A DNA stretch of 64,000 nt from Paenibacillus camelliae (GCF_023715345.1 NZ_JAMBNY010000014.1:37229-101228); one strand, 5' to 3'; counted from the first letter of the stretch, positions 13,057-23,730 are shown. The notes: generated by a model not told the origin, from the letters alone. Numbers and translations are program-made.

Positions 13057-14205
13057 CTATGAACGTTGTGTGAACGGATCAGGACGATTAGTTGATTTTC
13101 CGAAAAAATGGAGAATGGAATCAACAATTCGCTCTGAAGCCTGTCCATCTCCATACGGATTAGCTGCCTGACTCATACGTTTGTATAGCTCTGAATCGGT
13201 AAGCAGTACTTTCGCACGCTCATATACTTGCTCTTCATCTGTACCAACAAGCTCAAGTGTTCCAGCTTCAATTCCTTCAGGACGCTCAGTCGTATCACGC
13301 AGCACAAGCGTAGGTACGCCAAACGACGGCGCTTCTTCCTGCAAGCCCCCTGAATCTGTCATAATCATGTATGTATGAGGGTAAAAATTATGGAATTCGA
13401 ATACGTCAAGCGGCTCGATTAGCTGTATGCGTGGGTGATTGCCCAATATTTCCTTGGCTGGCTCGCGAACAGCTGGATTAGGGTGAACAGCATATACGAA
13501 CACAACATCCTCAAACTCATCTGCGATACGCTTAACTGCACGGAAAATATTACGATGAGGCTCACCGATTGATTCGCGACGGTGTGCAGTCATCAGCACC
13601 ATGCGTTTTCCACGGGCCCAATCGATGACGGGATGCATAAAGGATTCATCCACTGTATATTGAAATACATCAGTGGCTGTATTACCGGTAATGTAAATCG
13701 TCTCTTCGTTTTTATTCTCTTTACGTAGGTTGTTTGCTGACCACTCAGTCGGCGCAAAATGAATATCTGACAAAACGCCAGCAAGTTGACGATTCATCTC
13801 CTCAGGATAAGGAGACATCTTGTTCCAAGTCCGCAACCCTGCCTCGACATGTCCGACTTTAATTTTTTTCAAAAACGCAGCATAGCTGGCTAGAAACGTT
13901 GTCTGTGTATCTCCGTGAACGAGAACGATATCTGGCTTAGCTTCTTCTAACACTGGATCTAGACCTTCAATGACGCTTATCGTCGTTTGTGTTAGCGTTT
14001 GACGCTCCTTCATGACGTTCAAGTCATAATTCGGCTTGATCTCAAAAAATTCAAGCACTTGATCAAGAATTTCCCTATGCTGAGCCGTAACACATACGAT
14101 CGATTCAATCTCATCCTCGCGCTTTTGCAGCTCCAGCACCAGAGGAGCCATCTTTACAGCCTCAGGTCTCGTTCCAAAAATCGTCATCACTTTCAACTTC
14201 GACAA
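13057..14205 (-). CDS. wecB: UDP-N-acetylglucosamine 2-epimerase (non-hydrolysing)
   Basis: Interconverts UDP-GlcNAc and UDP-ManNAc for teichoic acid linkage units or exopolysaccharide. N-terminal GTRPEAVKMAPLV, then HVEAGLRTWNKMSPYPEE, TAHRRES and TDSGGLQEEAPSFG match the GT-B fold family (WecB/MnaA). TTG at 14205 is preferred because GGAG lies 9 bp upstream; an in-frame TTG at 14220 has no ribosome site. The protein is about 382 residues. It starts 32 bp after upp, as in many Bacillales. Confidence 0.93.
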   Translation of the reverse strand: MSKLKVMTIFGTRPEAVKMAPLVLELQKREDEIESIVCVTAQHREILDQVLEFFEIKPNYDLNVMKERQTLTQTTISVIEGLDPVLEEAKPDIVLVHGDTQTTFLASYAAFLKKIKVGHVEAGLRTWNKMSPYPEEMNRQLAGVLSDIHFAPTEWSANNLRKENKNEETIYITGNTATDVFQYTVDESFMHPVIDWARGKRMVLMTAHRRESIGEPHRNIFRAVKRIADEFEDVVFVYAVHPNPAVREPAKEILGNHPRIQLIEPLDVFEFHNFYPHTYMIMTDSGGLQEEAPSFGVPTLVLRDTTERPEGIEAGTLELVGTDEEQVYERAKVLLTDSELYKRMSQAANPYGDGQASERIVDSILHFFGKSTNRPDPFTQRS

Positions 14206-14237
14206 ACTGCTCAACTCCAATTCATTCTACATTTCAG

Positions 14238-14867
14238 TTAATTCGTACCAAATATACGGTCGCCTGCGTCTCCAAGGCCTGGCACAATATAGCCTTTCTC
14301 GTTAAGACGCTCATCCTGCGCTGCAATATAGATATCAATATCTGGATGTGCATCCTGTACAGCTTTAATCCCTTCAGGCGCTGCAATGACACACATTAGC
14401 TTGATATGATCACAGCCGCGTTGCTTTAGAGAGTTAATGGCAGCAACAGCAGAGCCGCCTGTTGCAAGCATTGGATCTACAACAATAAGTAGACGTTCCT
14501 GCGCATCAGTAGGTAAATTAATGTAATATTCTTTAGGCTTTAATGTTTCGTGATCACGAGCCAGTCCAATATGACCAACCTTTGCAGAAGGAATCATCTT
14601 AAGGATCCCATCCACCATTCCGAGACCAGCACGAAGAATCGGCACTAGCCCAATCATACGTCCAGACACAATCTTGGCATCCGTAACAGCTACAGGTGTT
14701 TCTACCTGAACCGTCTCGAGCGGCAAATCTCTAGTAATCTCATATGCCATGAAAGTAGCTACTTCATCGATGAGCTCACGAAAATCCTTTGTGTTTGTAT
14801 TTTTGTCTCGAATAAATGTTAACTTGTGCTGGATCATCGGATGATCACAAATAAATAATTTACCCAT
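14238..14867 (-). CDS. upp: Uracil phosphoribosyltransferase
   Basis: Salvages uracil to UMP with PRPP. The 209-residue protein starts [17 protein letters not shown] and has the PRPP-binding loop [12 protein letters not shown] and the C-terminal [13 protein letters not shown]. The start at 14867 has GGGAGGCAAC before it. In B. subtilis upp follows glyA directly; here the opp operon lies between them. Confidence 0.97.
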   Translation of the reverse strand: MGKLFICDHPMIQHKLTFIRDKNTNTKDFRELIDEVATFMAYEITRDLPLETVQVETPVAVTDAKIVSGRMIGLVPILRAGLGMVDGILKMIPSAKVGHIGLARDHETLKPKEYYINLPTDAQERLLIVVDPMLATGGSAVAAINSLKQRGCDHIKLMCVIAAPEGIKAVQDAHPDIDIYIAAQDERLNEKGYIVPGLGDAGDRIFGTN

Positions 14868-15057
14868 GTTGCCTCCCAAATTTATCCTTTTTCTATTATT
14901 CATCTATTTTATTCTTATTATTAATATTGCTCATAATCCAACTTATTATAGCACTGTCATTAGCGAGTTGCATCATAATTTACTTGTTGTTAACAAGCAA
15001 GCCACATTTCTTTATGAAGTTAGGGAAAAAGTTAGTGAAAATTATATCATACATTAA

Positions 15058-15100
15058 ACAAAATCGACCAAAAGCAAGCTGCCTTGGTCGATTTTGTTTT
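15058..15100 (-). terminator. Terminator after oppF
   Basis: Arms ACAAAATCGACCA and TGGTCGATTTTGT surround a 14-nt loop, with T-rich flanks on both strands. It closes the opp operon and separates it from upp. The rest of the 257-bp gap to upp is very AT-rich and probably holds the upp promoter. Confidence 0.8.
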
Positions 15101-15124
15101 ATATTCACATTCCTTAACAGTGTT

Positions 15125-16081
15125 TTACGCGTAATGACATGCAGCAAAATGCTTATCCTTCACTTCTAGCAGCTTAGGAGCATCCACTTTACATTTATCA
15201 GTAGCGATCGGGCATCTCGTATGGAACGGACAGCCGGTTGGAAGATGGATTGGACTAGGCAGATCACCGCTTAGTACAATTCTCTCCCTTGTCTGCTCTA
15301 CATCAGGATCTGGAATCGGTATCGCAGACATCAACGCTCTTGTGTAAGGATGTCTTGGGTCGCTATACAGGTCTTCGCTACGCGCAAGCTCTACGATTTT
15401 GCCGAGGTACATCACGGCCACTCGGTCACTAATATGCTTGACCATAGACAGATCATGCGCAATAAACAAATACGTTAAGCCCATATCACGCTGAAGGTCC
15501 TGCAAGAGATTAACGACCTGTGCCTGAATCGATACGTCCAGTGCAGAGATTGGTTCGTCTGCAATAATGAACTTCGGATTTACCGCAAGTGCTCGAGCAA
15601 TCCCGATACGTTGACGTTGACCACCTGAAAATTCATGAGGATAACGTGAAGCGTGCGCAGCATTAAGATTAACGAGATCAAGCAGTTGCTCAACACGTTT
15701 TTTACGCTCTTTACGGCTGCTAACGAGCTTATGCACATCAAGGGATTCACCGATAATGTCCATAACCGTCATTCTAGGATTGAGTGAAGCGTACGGATCC
15801 TGGAAGATCATCTGCATATCGCGGCGAAGCTGCTTCAGCTCTGAACCGCGCATCGAATAAATGTTTTTTCCATTGAACAGTACTTCACCTTCCGTAGGCT
15901 CGTATAAGCGCATCATCGTGCGGCCAGCTGTTGACTTCCCGCATCCAGATTCACCTACAACCCCTACGGTTTCACCTTGCTCTATCGAAAAATTAAGATC
16001 ATTGACTGCTTTAAGAATGTTATTATTACCTAGATTAAAAAATTTACTTAAATGATTAACCTCTATAAGCGGCTTACTCAT
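15125..16081 (-). CDS. oppF: Oligopeptide ABC transporter ATP-binding protein OppF
   Basis: A 318-residue cytoplasmic ATPase of the peptide importer. It has Walker A GESGCGKSTAG, signature FSGGQRQRIGIARAL, Walker B FIIADEP and the C-terminal oligopeptide-transporter domain with conserved Cys (GCPFHTRCP). It overlaps oppD by 4 bp and is the last operon gene. Confidence 0.95.
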   Translation of the reverse strand: MSKPLIEVNHLSKFFNLGNNNILKAVNDLNFSIEQGETVGVVGESGCGKSTAGRTMMRLYEPTEGEVLFNGKNIYSMRGSELKQLRRDMQMIFQDPYASLNPRMTVMDIIGESLDVHKLVSSRKERKKRVEQLLDLVNLNAAHASRYPHEFSGGQRQRIGIARALAVNPKFIIADEPISALDVSIQAQVVNLLQDLQRDMGLTYLFIAHDLSMVKHISDRVAVMYLGKIVELARSEDLYSDPRHPYTRALMSAIPIPDPDVEQTRERIVLSGDLPSPIHLPTGCPFHTRCPIATDKCKVDAPKLLEVKDKHFAACHYA

Positions 16082-17085
16082 TGGTTCACTTCCCCCTTCG
16101 CATAAGGGTGCAACAGCCAGCAGGCTGCTCGATGACCAGCATGCTCATCGCCCTCTTCAGCTGCGACAAGATCTGGGTCATTATCCACACATACTCTCAT
16201 TGCCTCATCACATCGAGCGCAGAAGCTGCAGCCCTTCGGTGGCGAGAACAAATCTGGCGGTGTGCCATGAATAGGAACTAATGGCTCGTCCTTCTTCTGA
16301 TCAAGACGTGGAACAGAACGAAGAAGACCTCTTGTATACGGGTGCTGCGGATTGTTGAATATCTCATGCTTCGTTCCCGTTTCTACAACCTTACCCGCAT
16401 ACATAACGATGACGCGATCACATACATCGGCAACAACGCCTAGATCGTGTGTAATAAGCACAATGGAAGTGCCCATTTTTTGCTGCAAGTCCTTCATGAC
16501 CTGCATAATTTGAGCTTGAATCGTTACATCAAGCGCGGTCGTTGGCTCATCCGCAATTAATAATGCGGGATTGCAAGCCAGCGCAATAGCAATCATAGCA
16601 CGCTGACGCATACCACCGGAAAATTGATGGGGATATTGGTCTACACGGCTTTCTGGATTTGGTATACCAACAAGCTTAAGCATTTCGATCGCACGCTCCC
16701 GTGCATCTGCTTTGCTTATTTTTTCGTGCTTTTTAAGACCTTCGATAATTTGAGTACCGATTGTTAGCGTAGGATTCAATGATGTCATCGGATCCTGAAA
16801 GATCATCCCGATATCTTTACCTCGAACAGCTTCCATCTCTTTATCTGATTTTTTTAATAGATCTTCCCCATTAAATAATATTTCACCACTCAAATTAGCA
16901 GGAGGACTCGGAATAAGGCGCATCAAGGATTGAGCGGTGACACTTTTACCACAACCTGATTCACCTACAATAGCTACTGCTTCACCCTTGTTAATATGAA
17001 AATTCACGCCGCGTACTGCTTGTACGACACCACCGCGAACATTAAAGTTAACCTTTAGATCATGAACCTCAAGTAGCTTTTCCAT
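16078..17085 (-). CDS. oppD: Oligopeptide ABC transporter ATP-binding protein OppD
   Basis: A 335-residue partner ATPase. Walker A GESGCGKSVTAQ, signature FSGGMRQRAMIA, Walker B LLIADEPTTALD, and a C-terminal cysteine motif GCSFCARCDEA typical of Opp/Dpp ATPases, which in some homologues binds an iron-sulfur cluster. The GGAGGTGGAAAC ribosome site overlaps the end of oppC. Confidence 0.95.
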   Translation of the reverse strand: MEKLLEVHDLKVNFNVRGGVVQAVRGVNFHINKGEAVAIVGESGCGKSVTAQSLMRLIPSPPANLSGEILFNGEDLLKKSDKEMEAVRGKDIGMIFQDPMTSLNPTLTIGTQIIEGLKKHEKISKADARERAIEMLKLVGIPNPESRVDQYPHQFSGGMRQRAMIAIALACNPALLIADEPTTALDVTIQAQIMQVMKDLQQKMGTSIVLITHDLGVVADVCDRVIVMYAGKVVETGTKHEIFNNPQHPYTRGLLRSVPRLDQKKDEPLVPIHGTPPDLFSPPKGCSFCARCDEAMRVCVDNDPDLVAAEEGDEHAGHRAACWLLHPYAKGEVNQ

Positions 17086-17096
17086 GTTTCCACCTC

Positions 17097-18020
17097 CTAT
17101 TTTTTCATCTTCGGATCAAGCGCATCACGTAAGCCATCTCCAAAAATATTAAAGCAAAGCATTGTTAAACTTATGAGTATAGCAGGGAACAGCATCCGCC
17201 ATGGATATACAGTCATCGCCTTTAAGGCGTCATTAATCAACGTACCTAGAGAAGCAGCAGGCGATTGAACACCTAAGCCAAGAAAGCTTAGAAAAGCCTC
17301 TGCGAATATTGCTGATGGCACAGTCATCGTAATCGTAACGATAATTGGTCCTAGCGCATTCGGAATAAGATGCTTAAACATAATGCGGCTTGTACTTGCA
17401 CCGATCGTACGTGCAGCAAGCACATACTCTTGGTTTTTTAGCTGCATGACTTGTCCGCGTACAATCCAGGCCATATTGATCCAGCCTGTAATACTTAGTG
17501 CGAGAACGATCGTAAACATACTAGGCTCTAGAACAACAATGAGCAGAATGACAACAAGCATACTTGGAATAGAGTACATAATTTCACAAAAGCGGTTTAA
17601 GATTTCATCGACTTTACCGCCATAGTAGCCCATAATGCCGCCGATAATGACGCCAAGTACTAGATCAACCAGCGCAGCATATAGTCCAACCTGCAAGGAG
17701 ATCCCTGCGCCCATCCATGTTCTCTCGAACATATCGCGGCCTAGTGCATCGGTACCAAACCAATGGTCAGGACCAGGAGGGAGGTTCGTACTTGAAAGAT
17801 CATTCGTTTTATAATCATAAGGTGTCATAAACTGAGCAAAAATCGCAAACAAAGCAATAACGATTAACACATACAAGCTAATCATCGCTAGTTTATTTTC
17901 TTTTAGACGAAGCCATGCATCCTTCCAAGCCGATATACTTTCGCGTACAACAAGCTCTTTGGGCTGCTCCGTTCTGTCTAATTTAGCAAAATCTTGCTTT
18001 TTTAGCGTTTGATCTGACAT
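17097..18020 (-). CDS. oppC: Oligopeptide ABC transporter permease OppC
   Basis: A 307-residue permease with a cytoplasmic N-tail, one helix at about 38-58, the OppC N-terminal motif GTDALGRDMFERTW and the binding-protein-dependent transport region with EAFLSFLGLGVQSP. Its ATG overlaps the oppB stop as TAATG. Confidence 0.95.
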   Translation of the reverse strand: MSDQTLKKQDFAKLDRTEQPKELVVRESISAWKDAWLRLKENKLAMISLYVLIVIALFAIFAQFMTPYDYKTNDLSSTNLPPGPDHWFGTDALGRDMFERTWMGAGISLQVGLYAALVDLVLGVIIGGIMGYYGGKVDEILNRFCEIMYSIPSMLVVILLIVVLEPSMFTIVLALSITGWINMAWIVRGQVMQLKNQEYVLAARTIGASTSRIMFKHLIPNALGPIIVTITMTVPSAIFAEAFLSFLGLGVQSPAASLGTLINDALKAMTVYPWRMLFPAILISLTMLCFNIFGDGLRDALDPKMKK

Positions 18021-18955
18021 TACGAACCTCCTTTCCCGCCTGTAAGTTTGATCCGAGGATCAACAAAGCCATAGGCGACATCCGTAATAAGACGTGCGAT
18101 CATGAGGATAACTGCATAGAATAACGTTAAACCCATAATGAGTGTATAGTCACGATTCGTAATACTGCTAACAAAGTCTTTACCTAGACCGCCGATACCA
18201 AAGATCTGTTCGACAATGACCGAACCGGTAATAATGTTGGCTGTCATAGGACCTACGTAGGTTACAACAGGTAAAATCGCATTACGCAAAGCATGCTTTA
18301 CGAGAATTACTCTGCCCGACAAGCCTTTTGAACGAGCCGTTTTAATATAATCAGCCGAAAGCACCTCTAGCATGCTGGATCTCGTTAATCGCGCGATAAA
18401 CGCGGTAGGCAAGAAAGAGAGTGCGATAACAGGTAGAACATAATCGAGCGGTCCATACAGGCCAGTTACATTAAACCAGCGCAGCTGAACACCAAATATA
18501 TACTGCAATGCAGAAGCAACGACAAAGTTAGGAATAGAAACTCCTAGTACGGCTATAAAAATAGTAAATCCGTCTAGAAACTTACGATGATTCAATGCTG
18601 CTACAAGACCAAGCAGCACCCCGACAACAATAGATACTAAAATTGCTAACACACCAAGTTGCATTGAATAGGCAAAGCCATTTTTTATTACGCTTTCTAC
18701 GGTAACGTACTGCTGTTTCATTGATGTACCCAAGTCAAACTGCAGTAAATTACCAATATAAGTGATATACTGCTTCCATAAAGGCTGGTCAAATCCATAT
18801 CTTTCCATCAGCATTTGTTGAATAGCTGGAGGAATGTTTTTTTCAGATTGAAACGGATTGCCGGGTATGGCCTTCATTAAGAAGAATGTTGCTGAAGCTA
18901 ATACAAAAAGCGATAGCAGCATAAACAGTATCTTCTTGATAACGTATCGAACCAA
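18020..18955 (-). CDS. oppB: Oligopeptide ABC transporter permease OppB
   Basis: A 311-residue permease with the usual N-terminal helix and the EAA-loop region RLTRSSMLEVLSADYIKTAR. The start is placed at TTG 18955, giving VRYVIKKILFMLLS, the canonical OppB N-terminus, with GGAGGTG 9 bp upstream. ATGs farther upstream would add residues lying across that ribosome site. Confidence 0.93.
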   Translation of the reverse strand: MVRYVIKKILFMLLSLFVLASATFFLMKAIPGNPFQSEKNIPPAIQQMLMERYGFDQPLWKQYITYIGNLLQFDLGTSMKQQYVTVESVIKNGFAYSMQLGVLAILVSIVVGVLLGLVAALNHRKFLDGFTIFIAVLGVSIPNFVVASALQYIFGVQLRWFNVTGLYGPLDYVLPVIALSFLPTAFIARLTRSSMLEVLSADYIKTARSKGLSGRVILVKHALRNAILPVVTYVGPMTANIITGSVIVEQIFGIGGLGKDFVSSITNRDYTLIMGLTLFYAVILMIARLITDVAYGFVDPRIKLTGGKGGS

Positions 18956-19039
18956 TTGCTTGTACACCTCCATATCATGCTGAAAGAAAGGGATATATGC
19001 TACCAACTGCGCATATATCCCTCGATTTTTCTAACGTAC

Positions 19040-20686
19040 TTATTCTGCTTCTGCTTCGTAATAACCACGCGTGAAGATAACATCGCCTTTATAGTCAACG
19101 TAAACACCTTTAACGTCAGGCTTCATTAGATACACTGTACTGTAGTAGTAAATCGGAATGATCGAATGCGAATCAATAATCATTTTTTCAGCTTCGGCCA
19201 TTAAACGAACACGTTCAGCTGCGTCTGTTGACTGATCCACTTGACTTACAAGCGCATCGTATTCAACGTTAGCATAGCCCGTGTTGTTGTTTCCGCTTTT
19301 TGAAGTAAAGAGTCCAATGAATGAAATCGGATCGTTGTAGTCAGCACCCCAGCCTGCACGTGCAACCTGATAGTTCATTGCTGTACGATTATCTAGGAAT
19401 ACGCCCCACTCTTCGTTACCGATTTGAGCGTTAACACCAAGATTATTGCTCCACATATCAACGACAGCTTCAGCAACCTTTTGGTGTAGTTCATTCGTGT
19501 TAAACGTTAATGAGAAAGCTGGAAGCTCTGTAAGTCCTTCTTCGGCAAGACCCTCTGCAAGCAATTGTTTTGCAAGCTCAAGATCCTCTTGGAAGTAGTT
19601 ATCATCGACTTCATTGCGATATTCATCCTCAACGCCTTTAATACCCGGAGGAACTAAGCCGTAAGCAGGAATTTGTCCGCCAAGCGTTACTTTTTCAGTA
19701 ATCGCTGCACGATCGATGGATAGAGACAATGCCTGTCTAATTTTTTCGTTTGTAAATGGCGCTTCCGTTGTATTGATCAAATAGTAGTACAAGCTAGCTG
19801 TACCTTTAATTTGGAACTCATTAGGATATTTCTCCTTCAAGCTCGCAAACTGATCGGTTGGAAGAGCACCTGTAGGGTAACCAGCATAGTCCAGCTTACC
19901 AGTCTCATACATATTAAGCTCAGAGTTAGAATCGTTAACCATCGTGAAGGATACTTTAGCGAATTTAATATCATTACGAGCATAATAAGATTCACTTGGT
20001 TCTAGGACGATGGATGTATTACGTTTCCACTCCGTCATCGTAAATGGACCGTTGGTAATCATTGTATCTGCTGCTGCAGCAAATGCTTCATTCTCAGTTA
20101 CCGATTGGTGAACCGGGAAGTAGATTGCTGTAGAAAGCAAGGATTCAAAATACACGGTCGGAGCATTAAGCGTTACGACTAATGTATGATCGTCTGTCGC
20201 TTTGATCTTTACGTCGTCGACAGAGCCAGAGCCCGTATTATATGCTTCTGCACCTTCGATATAGTACATTTGGTAAGCATATTGAGATGGCTTAGGAACT
20301 AGCTTCGGATCTAGTGCACGTTTCCATGAGAATTCAAAGTCATGTGCTGTTATAGGATCACCGTTGTTCCATTTTGCATCAGAACGAATAGTGAATGTGT
20401 ACGTTTTACCGTCCTCAGACACATCCCATTTCTCAGCAATACCTGGCTGTACGTTTCCATTCTCATCAATGATCGTCAAGCCCTCGTAGATCGCATTAAT
20501 GACTGTGAATGACACCTGATCTGTTGCCTGAGCAGGATCCAGAGTTGGTGGTTCACTTGCTAAATTGATGCGAAACTCATTGTTGTTTGCTCCGCTCTCA
20601 TTTTTTGAGCCAGATGCGCAGCCTGTAACAACAAGCGCTAGCACTAGCACCAACGAGAGCATGAAAACCAATTTGTTCTTCTTCAT
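19040..20686 (-). CDS. oppA: Oligopeptide-binding lipoprotein OppA
   Basis: A 548-residue SBP family 5 lipoprotein. The signal peptide MKKNKLVFML ends in lipobox VVTGCASG, so it is anchored at the outer face of the membrane. Typical OppA features include EPPTLDPAQATD near the mature N-terminus and WKRALDPKLVPKPSQYAY. The start at 20686 follows AAGGGGAGTATC. It captures peptides and delivers them to OppBCDF, and may also serve in recycling cell-wall peptides or signalling peptides. Confidence 0.95.
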   Translation of the reverse strand: MKKNKLVFMLSLVLVLALVVTGCASGSKNESGANNNEFRINLASEPPTLDPAQATDQVSFTVINAIYEGLTIIDENGNVQPGIAEKWDVSEDGKTYTFTIRSDAKWNNGDPITAHDFEFSWKRALDPKLVPKPSQYAYQMYYIEGAEAYNTGSGSVDDVKIKATDDHTLVVTLNAPTVYFESLLSTAIYFPVHQSVTENEAFAAAADTMITNGPFTMTEWKRNTSIVLEPSESYYARNDIKFAKVSFTMVNDSNSELNMYETGKLDYAGYPTGALPTDQFASLKEKYPNEFQIKGTASLYYYLINTTEAPFTNEKIRQALSLSIDRAAITEKVTLGGQIPAYGLVPPGIKGVEDEYRNEVDDNYFQEDLELAKQLLAEGLAEEGLTELPAFSLTFNTNELHQKVAEAVVDMWSNNLGVNAQIGNEEWGVFLDNRTAMNYQVARAGWGADYNDPISFIGLFTSKSGNNNTGYANVEYDALVSQVDQSTDAAERVRLMAEAEKMIIDSHSIIPIYYYSTVYLMKPDVKGVYVDYKGDVIFTRGYYEAEAE

Positions 20687-21184
20687 GCTGATACTCCCCT
20701 TTTTCTTGATGTATAAAGCACTTGGTGTGGAATCGAGTGAATGCATCAGTAAAGAAATTGACGATAGCCATCATGCATGCATGAATATTCAATCGCCTTA
20801 ATATTCCTACTTGTAATGCAAGGTTACAATTCCTTAATAAAAAGACGGAGATGAATATAACTCTAATTCAACACCTCTGTCAAGACAGCAGCCGGCCTAT
20901 GAAAGCGACTCCCTACAAGGTCAAATTTGTGAACCAATTGTTATTACTGAAATTGAAGCAGCTATTTAGACTTTGTGAACAACTTTCGAATACAGTTTAT
21001 GGATGTGTTAATTTAACTGCATTGGCAATACATGATAAATTAATTTACCTATTTTGCCACGTTTTCTATTTTACTATTTGCATAATTACACTGCTCTATA
21101 CACTTTAATTGTCATAATCATGCATTTTATGCGTTTAGATATACACAATTTTTCAATGATTTACAGCTATTTTTGCAAATAAAA
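20687..21184. other. Gene-free AT-rich stretch upstream of oppA
   Basis: About 500 bp between glyA and oppA. No frame has recognisable coding features. It must contain the opp promoter; I could not identify a T-box or known riboswitch consensus. Codon-like composition is absent and AT content rises toward glyA. Confidence 0.5.
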
Positions 21185-21222
21185 AAACCATAAAAAGGTA
21201 TAGGTTTACCTTTTTATGGTTT
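21185..21222 (-). terminator. Terminator after glyA
   Basis: A 16-bp stem AAACCATAAAAAGGTA/TACCTTTTTATGGTTT, followed on the minus strand by a T-run, ends the rpiB-ywlG-glyA transcript. Confidence 0.87.
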
Positions 21223-21241
21223 CCGTTAATCGTTATGAATA

Positions 21242-22489
21242 TTAGTAAGTTAATCCAGGGTAGATAGGGAATTTTGCTGTTAGATCGCGTACTTTTTTAC
21301 GAGCTGCGTCTTTAACTGCTTCATCCTGTGGATTCTTCAACACTGATGCGATTACTTCTGCAATGACACTCATCGCAGCTGCGTCCATACCACGCGCTGT
21401 AGCAGCTGGCGTACCGATACGGATACCGCTTGTTACAAATGGGCTAGTAGGATCGAATGGAATCGCATTTTTATTAACCGTAATACCAACCTCATCTAGT
21501 ACGTGCTCAGCATCTTTACCAGTAATGTTTAGGTTACGAGTATCGATAAGCATTAAGTGGTTGTCCGTTCCACCTGATACTAGATTAATGCCTTGTGCGC
21601 TTAACGCTTCAGCTAGCACCTTCGCGTTGTTCACTACATTAGTAGCATATTGCTTAAACTCATCCTGCAATGCTTCGCCGAATGCAACAGCTTTTGCAGC
21701 AATGATATGCATAAGCGGGCCGCCTTGTGAGCCAGGGAATACTGCTTTATCAATTGCTGGAGCCCAAGCTTTACGACAAAGGATCATACCACCGCGTGGT
21801 CCGCGAAGTGTTTTGTGCGTTGTTGTCGTAACAAAGTGAGCATGTGGTACTGGGTTTGGATGCAAGCCAGCAGCAACAAGACCTGCGATATGAGCCATGT
21901 CAACCATGAACAATGCGCCAACCTCATTAGCAATTTGACCAAGCTTTTCAAAATCAATAATACGTGGATATGCACTAGCACCCGCTACGATTAGACGTGG
22001 ACGGTGCTTGAAGGCAAGCTTGCGAACTTCTTCATAATCAATCGTGAAGGAATCCTCTTGCACACCATAAGCTACGAAATTGTATAGAAGCCCGGAAGCA
22101 TTAACAGGGCTACCATGCGTTAAGTGACCACCATGCGCAAGGTTCATACCAAGCACAGTATCGCCAGGCTTTAATGCCGCCAGATACACAGCCATATTCG
22201 CTTGAGCGCCAGAGTGTGGCTGTACGTTAGCATGCTCTGCACCAAATAGCTCTTTCGCACGATCGCGAGCAATATCTTCTACGATATCAACATGCTCACA
22301 GCCGCCATAGTAACGCTTGCTAGGGTATCCTTCTGCATATTTGTTCGTTAGAACAGATCCCATTGCTTCCAATACTGCTGGACTTACGATGTTCTCCGAT
22401 GCGATTAGTTCAATATTATCGCGTTGACGCTGAAGCTCTAATCCAAGTGCTTCTAAAACCTGTGGGTCTTGCTTACGTAAATGCTCCAT
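21242..22489 (-). CDS. glyA: Serine hydroxymethyltransferase
   Basis: PLP enzyme that converts serine and tetrahydrofolate to glycine and methylene-THF, the main one-carbon source for purine synthesis. It is 415 residues. The PLP lysine lies in [16 protein letters not shown], and the N-terminal region has [14 protein letters not shown] and [15 protein letters not shown]. It is the last gene behind the ZTP riboswitch, which fits its link to purine/folate balance. Confidence 0.97.
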   Translation of the reverse strand: MEHLRKQDPQVLEALGLELQRQRDNIELIASENIVSPAVLEAMGSVLTNKYAEGYPSKRYYGGCEHVDIVEDIARDRAKELFGAEHANVQPHSGAQANMAVYLAALKPGDTVLGMNLAHGGHLTHGSPVNASGLLYNFVAYGVQEDSFTIDYEEVRKLAFKHRPRLIVAGASAYPRIIDFEKLGQIANEVGALFMVDMAHIAGLVAAGLHPNPVPHAHFVTTTTHKTLRGPRGGMILCRKAWAPAIDKAVFPGSQGGPLMHIIAAKAVAFGEALQDEFKQYATNVVNNAKVLAEALSAQGINLVSGGTDNHLMLIDTRNLNITGKDAEHVLDEVGITVNKNAIPFDPTSPFVTSGIRIGTPAATARGMDAAAMSVIAEVIASVLKNPQDEAVKDAARKKVRDLTAKFPIYPGLTY

Positions 22490-22516
22490 TAAAATGCCTC
22501 CCTAAATAATTTCAAT

Positions 22517-23065
22517 TTATTCATATACTGCTCGCTCGCCGCCAATTAGCTTCGGGCGTGTAAAAGCCAGCGTAACATGTGCTGATCCAATCGATTGAAT
22601 CGATGCTCTGAACGGTACAACAACCTGCTTCAAATGCATACCAATAAAGGTATCTCCAATATCAATTCCAGCGTCAGCAGCTATGCTTTCTACAAGACAA
22701 GGCTGCTTCAGTTGATTGTAAGCATATGCAGCCATAGAGCCGCCTGCCTTGGGGATAGGCCGTGCCTGTACAATGGTGAGTCCTAGGTTTTCAGCCAGCT
22801 CCTGCTCGATAACGATCGCGCGGTTCAAATGCTCACAGCATTGGAACACAGGTATAAGGGGATAGCTGCTAGCTACTTGCTGAATGCCAGAGTAGATCGC
22901 TTCCGCAATATCTTCTGCGCCAGCTGAGCCAATATGCGCTCCTGCTACCTCACTTGTGCTGGCACCAATGATGAAAAGCTTCGCCTTGGTCCACTGGCAT
23001 CTTTCCATTAATTCACTCGTTACTTTAGCTACCTCGGCAGTAATTGTATCTAGTGAATAGGACAT
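22517..23065 (-). CDS. ywlG: YwlG/TIGR01440 family protein
   Basis: A 182-residue conserved protein with IGASTSEVAGAHIGSAG near residues 33-49 and IDIGDTFIGMHLKQVVVPFR toward the end. It matches the UPF0340/YwlG family, whose function is unknown. It sits between rpiB and glyA exactly as in B. subtilis. It ends 28 bp before glyA. Confidence 0.85.
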   Translation of the reverse strand: MSYSLDTITAEVAKVTSELMERCQWTKAKLFIIGASTSEVAGAHIGSAGAEDIAEAIYSGIQQVASSYPLIPVFQCCEHLNRAIVIEQELAENLGLTIVQARPIPKAGGSMAAYAYNQLKQPCLVESIAADAGIDIGDTFIGMHLKQVVVPFRASIQSIGSAHVTLAFTRPKLIGGERAVYE

Positions 23066-23069
23066 ACAA

Positions 23070-23528
23070 CTACTCCCCTTTAATGTAGCGCTTTTCGATC
23101 TCCATCACTTTACCGATGCGATTGACATGGCGCTCACCTTTTGAGAACGGAGTTTCCAACCAGATTTTAACGATATCAAGGGCAAGGCCAGGGCCAAGTA
23201 CACGCTCGCCAAGTGCCAATACATTCGTATCGTTATGATCACGCGTTGCATGGGCAGAAAATGTATCAGAAACGAGTGCACAACGAATGCCCGCACGCTT
23301 GTTAGCTGCGATCGACATCCCAATGCCAGTTCCGCAAATTAAAATTCCACGATCTGCTTTGCCTTCTGCAACAAGGTCGCATACAGGAAGTGCATAGTCT
23401 GGATAGTCAACTGATGTATCGCAGTCACAGCCAAAATCAACAATTTCATGTCCTAATGACTGGATGAACGGTACGATTTCATTTTTTAAGCGAAAGCCGC
23501 CATGGTCAGCGCTTATTGCAATTTTCAA
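23070..23528 (-). CDS. rpiB: Ribose 5-phosphate isomerase B (RpiB/YwlF)
   Basis: A 152-residue LacA/RpiB family protein that interconverts ribose 5-phosphate and ribulose 5-phosphate, supplying PRPP. SADHGGFRLKNEI, DFGCDCDTSVDYPDYA and GILICGTGIGMSIAANK hold the family active-site residues including the catalytic Cys. The His-Asp pair of the phosphate site is in TRDHNDTNVLALG. First gene after the ZTP riboswitch. Confidence 0.93.
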   Translation of the reverse strand: MKIAISADHGGFRLKNEIVPFIQSLGHEIVDFGCDCDTSVDYPDYALPVCDLVAEGKADRGILICGTGIGMSIAANKRAGIRCALVSDTFSAHATRDHNDTNVLALGERVLGPGLALDIVKIWLETPFSKGERHVNRIGKVMEIEKRYIKGE

Positions 23529-23689
23529 GGTAAAACACCCTTTCGTTCTGTTAGGATAAGGAACTAGATGCAGTTACGTCATACTTATGGTTGTTCAAAG
23601 AATCCAACTTTGATCACGAAGTAATACTGAAAGTCGAACTTTGAACTTATATTTATAGTAGTAGTATAACGCTTTTTCGAAAAAAATGA

Positions 23690-23730
23690 AAAAAGAGCAA
23701 GACATGCTGAATGACAGCACGCTGCTCTTT
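23690..23730 (-). terminator. Riboswitch-controlled intrinsic terminator
   Basis: On the minus strand AAAGAGCA...TGCTCTTT with an inner GTGCTG/CAGCAT stem is followed by six T residues. It starts at the end of the ZTP aptamer, so aptamer folding could compete with it. The 160 bp between it and rpiB include a degraded copy of the dispersed repeat seen at 25.2 and 27.4 kb. Confidence 0.85.

Noticed and set aside
14201..14209. Perfect Spo0A box near the wecB start
   Set aside because: It lies within the first codons of wecB, where the sequence is explained by coding; a single nine-base match is expected by chance.
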